Both the position numbers and the translations under genes were made by a program. A stretch of DNA of 5,702 bases. It comes from Candidatus Pacearchaeota archaeon CG10_big_fil_rev_8_21_14_0_10_32_14 (GTDB lineage Archaea; Nanobdellota; Nanobdellia; Pacearchaeales; GW2011-AR1). The notes under the pieces were generated by a model. The model was not told where the DNA came from. It made no database searches and worked only from the letters and a program-made list of their open reading frames with translations. The stretch lies in NCBI GenBank assembly GCA_002763085.1, contig PFCY01000062.1:1-5702 (forward strand). The letters are read 5' to 3'. Position 1 is the first letter of the stretch; each line of letters begins with the position of its first letter. Of the stretch, positions 5,076-5,702 are shown one piece after another.

Positions 5076-5702
5076 TATGCTACCACCCCTCGATTTTCTA
5101 TCACATAGTCATTTAAACCATTCATATTATTTGTTATCTTAGTTGCCCAATTCTTGTCTGAAGCATATTTAACATTCATTTCTTTCAAATTATCGGAAGG
5201 ATATTTGCATTTTGTCGATTCTCCTTTTTCACAAAGATATCTATCCCTTATCCATTTTACTCCTTCTTTTATTCCTTCTTCTTTTGAATCAAATTTAAGA
5301 GCGCAATCAAACGGACATTTATCATAAGCGCCGATACCAAAGGGATTGTTTTTCTCTTTCCAAATTTTTGATGTCCCCCAACCCGTTTCATGGACAAAAT
5401 GAGAAAAAACGTAATAAGGATCGATCCCATTATCTTTTGCAGACTGGATTATCGCATCACTAAGTATAGACAAGTCACTTCTTTTTTTATATGAGAAATA
5501 ACTGTCTAATTCCTCTTTATTCAACTTTCTAAACGATTTTAGATTAGTTGTAGTGGTATATGATTCGACATTGTTCGCTTCAGGAACAACTTCTACTTTC
5601 AAGCAACAACTATATCCATAAAAACAATCAACTCTACCTTTAGATATTTCGCCAGTATCACAATTCCACCATTCACAAGTTCCCTTAAAAGAATTTTCCC
5701 CT
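5075..5702 (-). CDS. secreted Cys-rich protein with C-terminal glucosaminidase domain (5' end missing)
   Basis: The reading frame runs open to the right edge: 33 codons precede the TTG at 5602, so that TTG is almost certainly an internal Leu and the real start lies outside the window. Numbering visible residues from the edge, 1-33 hold five cysteines (9, 14, 26, 32, 33) and a WWNC. About 78-200 form a glucosaminidase domain (N-acetylglucosaminidase family of LytD, AcmA and FlgJ type, glycoside hydrolase 73-like). HETGWGTS contains the expected catalytic Glu105; NNPFGI matches the family's N-L-F-G-I; F-D-S-KEEG and KYASDKNWATKI match the conserved Y-x-S and final Y-A-x-D segments. Family members cleave beta-1,4 bonds of GlcNAc-containing glycans, usually peptidoglycan. 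Extra cysteines (129/133 and 157/165) suggest disulfides. The stop overlaps the next gene's start, so it belongs to the same operon as the pilin-like genes. Whether it has a KKG start cannot be seen. Confidence 0.88.
   Translation of the reverse strand, partial: GENSFKGTCEWWNCDTGEISKGRVDCFYGYSCCLKVEVVPEANNVESYTTTTNLKSFRKLNKEELDSYFSYKKRSDLSILSDAIIQSAKDNGIDPYYVFSHFVHETGWGTSKIWKEKNNPFGIGAYDKCPFDCALKFDSKEEGIKEGVKWIRDRYLCEKGESTKCKYPSDNLKEMNVKYASDKNWATKITNNMNGLNDYVIENRGVVA

Noticed and set aside
1..5702. CRISPR array, rRNA or tRNA genes
   Set aside because: No regularly spaced repeats and no recognisable RNA gene signatures were seen on either strand.

Overview
The window is AT-rich and gene-dense, and all the convincing genes lie on the minus strand. 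Archaeal signals are strong. Two genes have TATA-like boxes about 25 bases upstream of their ATG and no Shine-Dalgarno (SD) sequence, as in leaderless archaeal transcripts. A third promoter combines a TATA box with a short leader and a GGGGGTGAG ribosome-binding site. Six proteins begin with a short basic stretch ending in [KR]-[KR]-G, followed directly by a hydrophobic helix. This is the class III (type IV pilin/archaellin-type) signal sequence cut by PibD/FlaK-type peptidases. From memory, several of the proteins resemble conserved hypothetical families of DPANN archaea (Woesearchaeota/Pacearchaeota-like). That assignment is inference.

Right half, read right to left: (1) the 3' part of a secreted Cys-rich protein ending in a glucosaminidase domain, running off the right edge; (2) a 280-residue pilin-like protein with a cysteine cluster; (3) a 36-residue mini-protein that is almost nothing but the KKG signal and one helix; (4) a 338-residue protein with a class III N-terminus, a CxxC and a second hydrophobic region near its C-terminus. 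Genes 1-3 overlap by 1 and 4 bases and are surely co-transcribed. Gene 4 follows 34 bases later and may also have its own promoter.

Middle: about 560 bases (2511-3074) hold no convincing gene but a lot of secondary structure. This includes a hairpin very like the right end of IS200/IS605-family tnpB elements, a long G/C-rich hairpin, two further inverted repeats, T-tracts that may terminate the right operon, and the promoter of the left operon.

Left half: four tightly overlapping genes (142, 178, 206 and 276 residues), each a single-pass protein with a class III N-terminus and a different extracytoplasmic domain. Beyond them a new promoter and strong ribosome-binding site begin another gene that leaves the window after seven codons.

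Together the genes look like a set of minor-pilin-like subunits of one cell-surface structure, with a glycan-cleaving enzyme in the same operon. No assembly ATPase, platform protein or prepilin peptidase is in the window, so the structure and its role are unknown.
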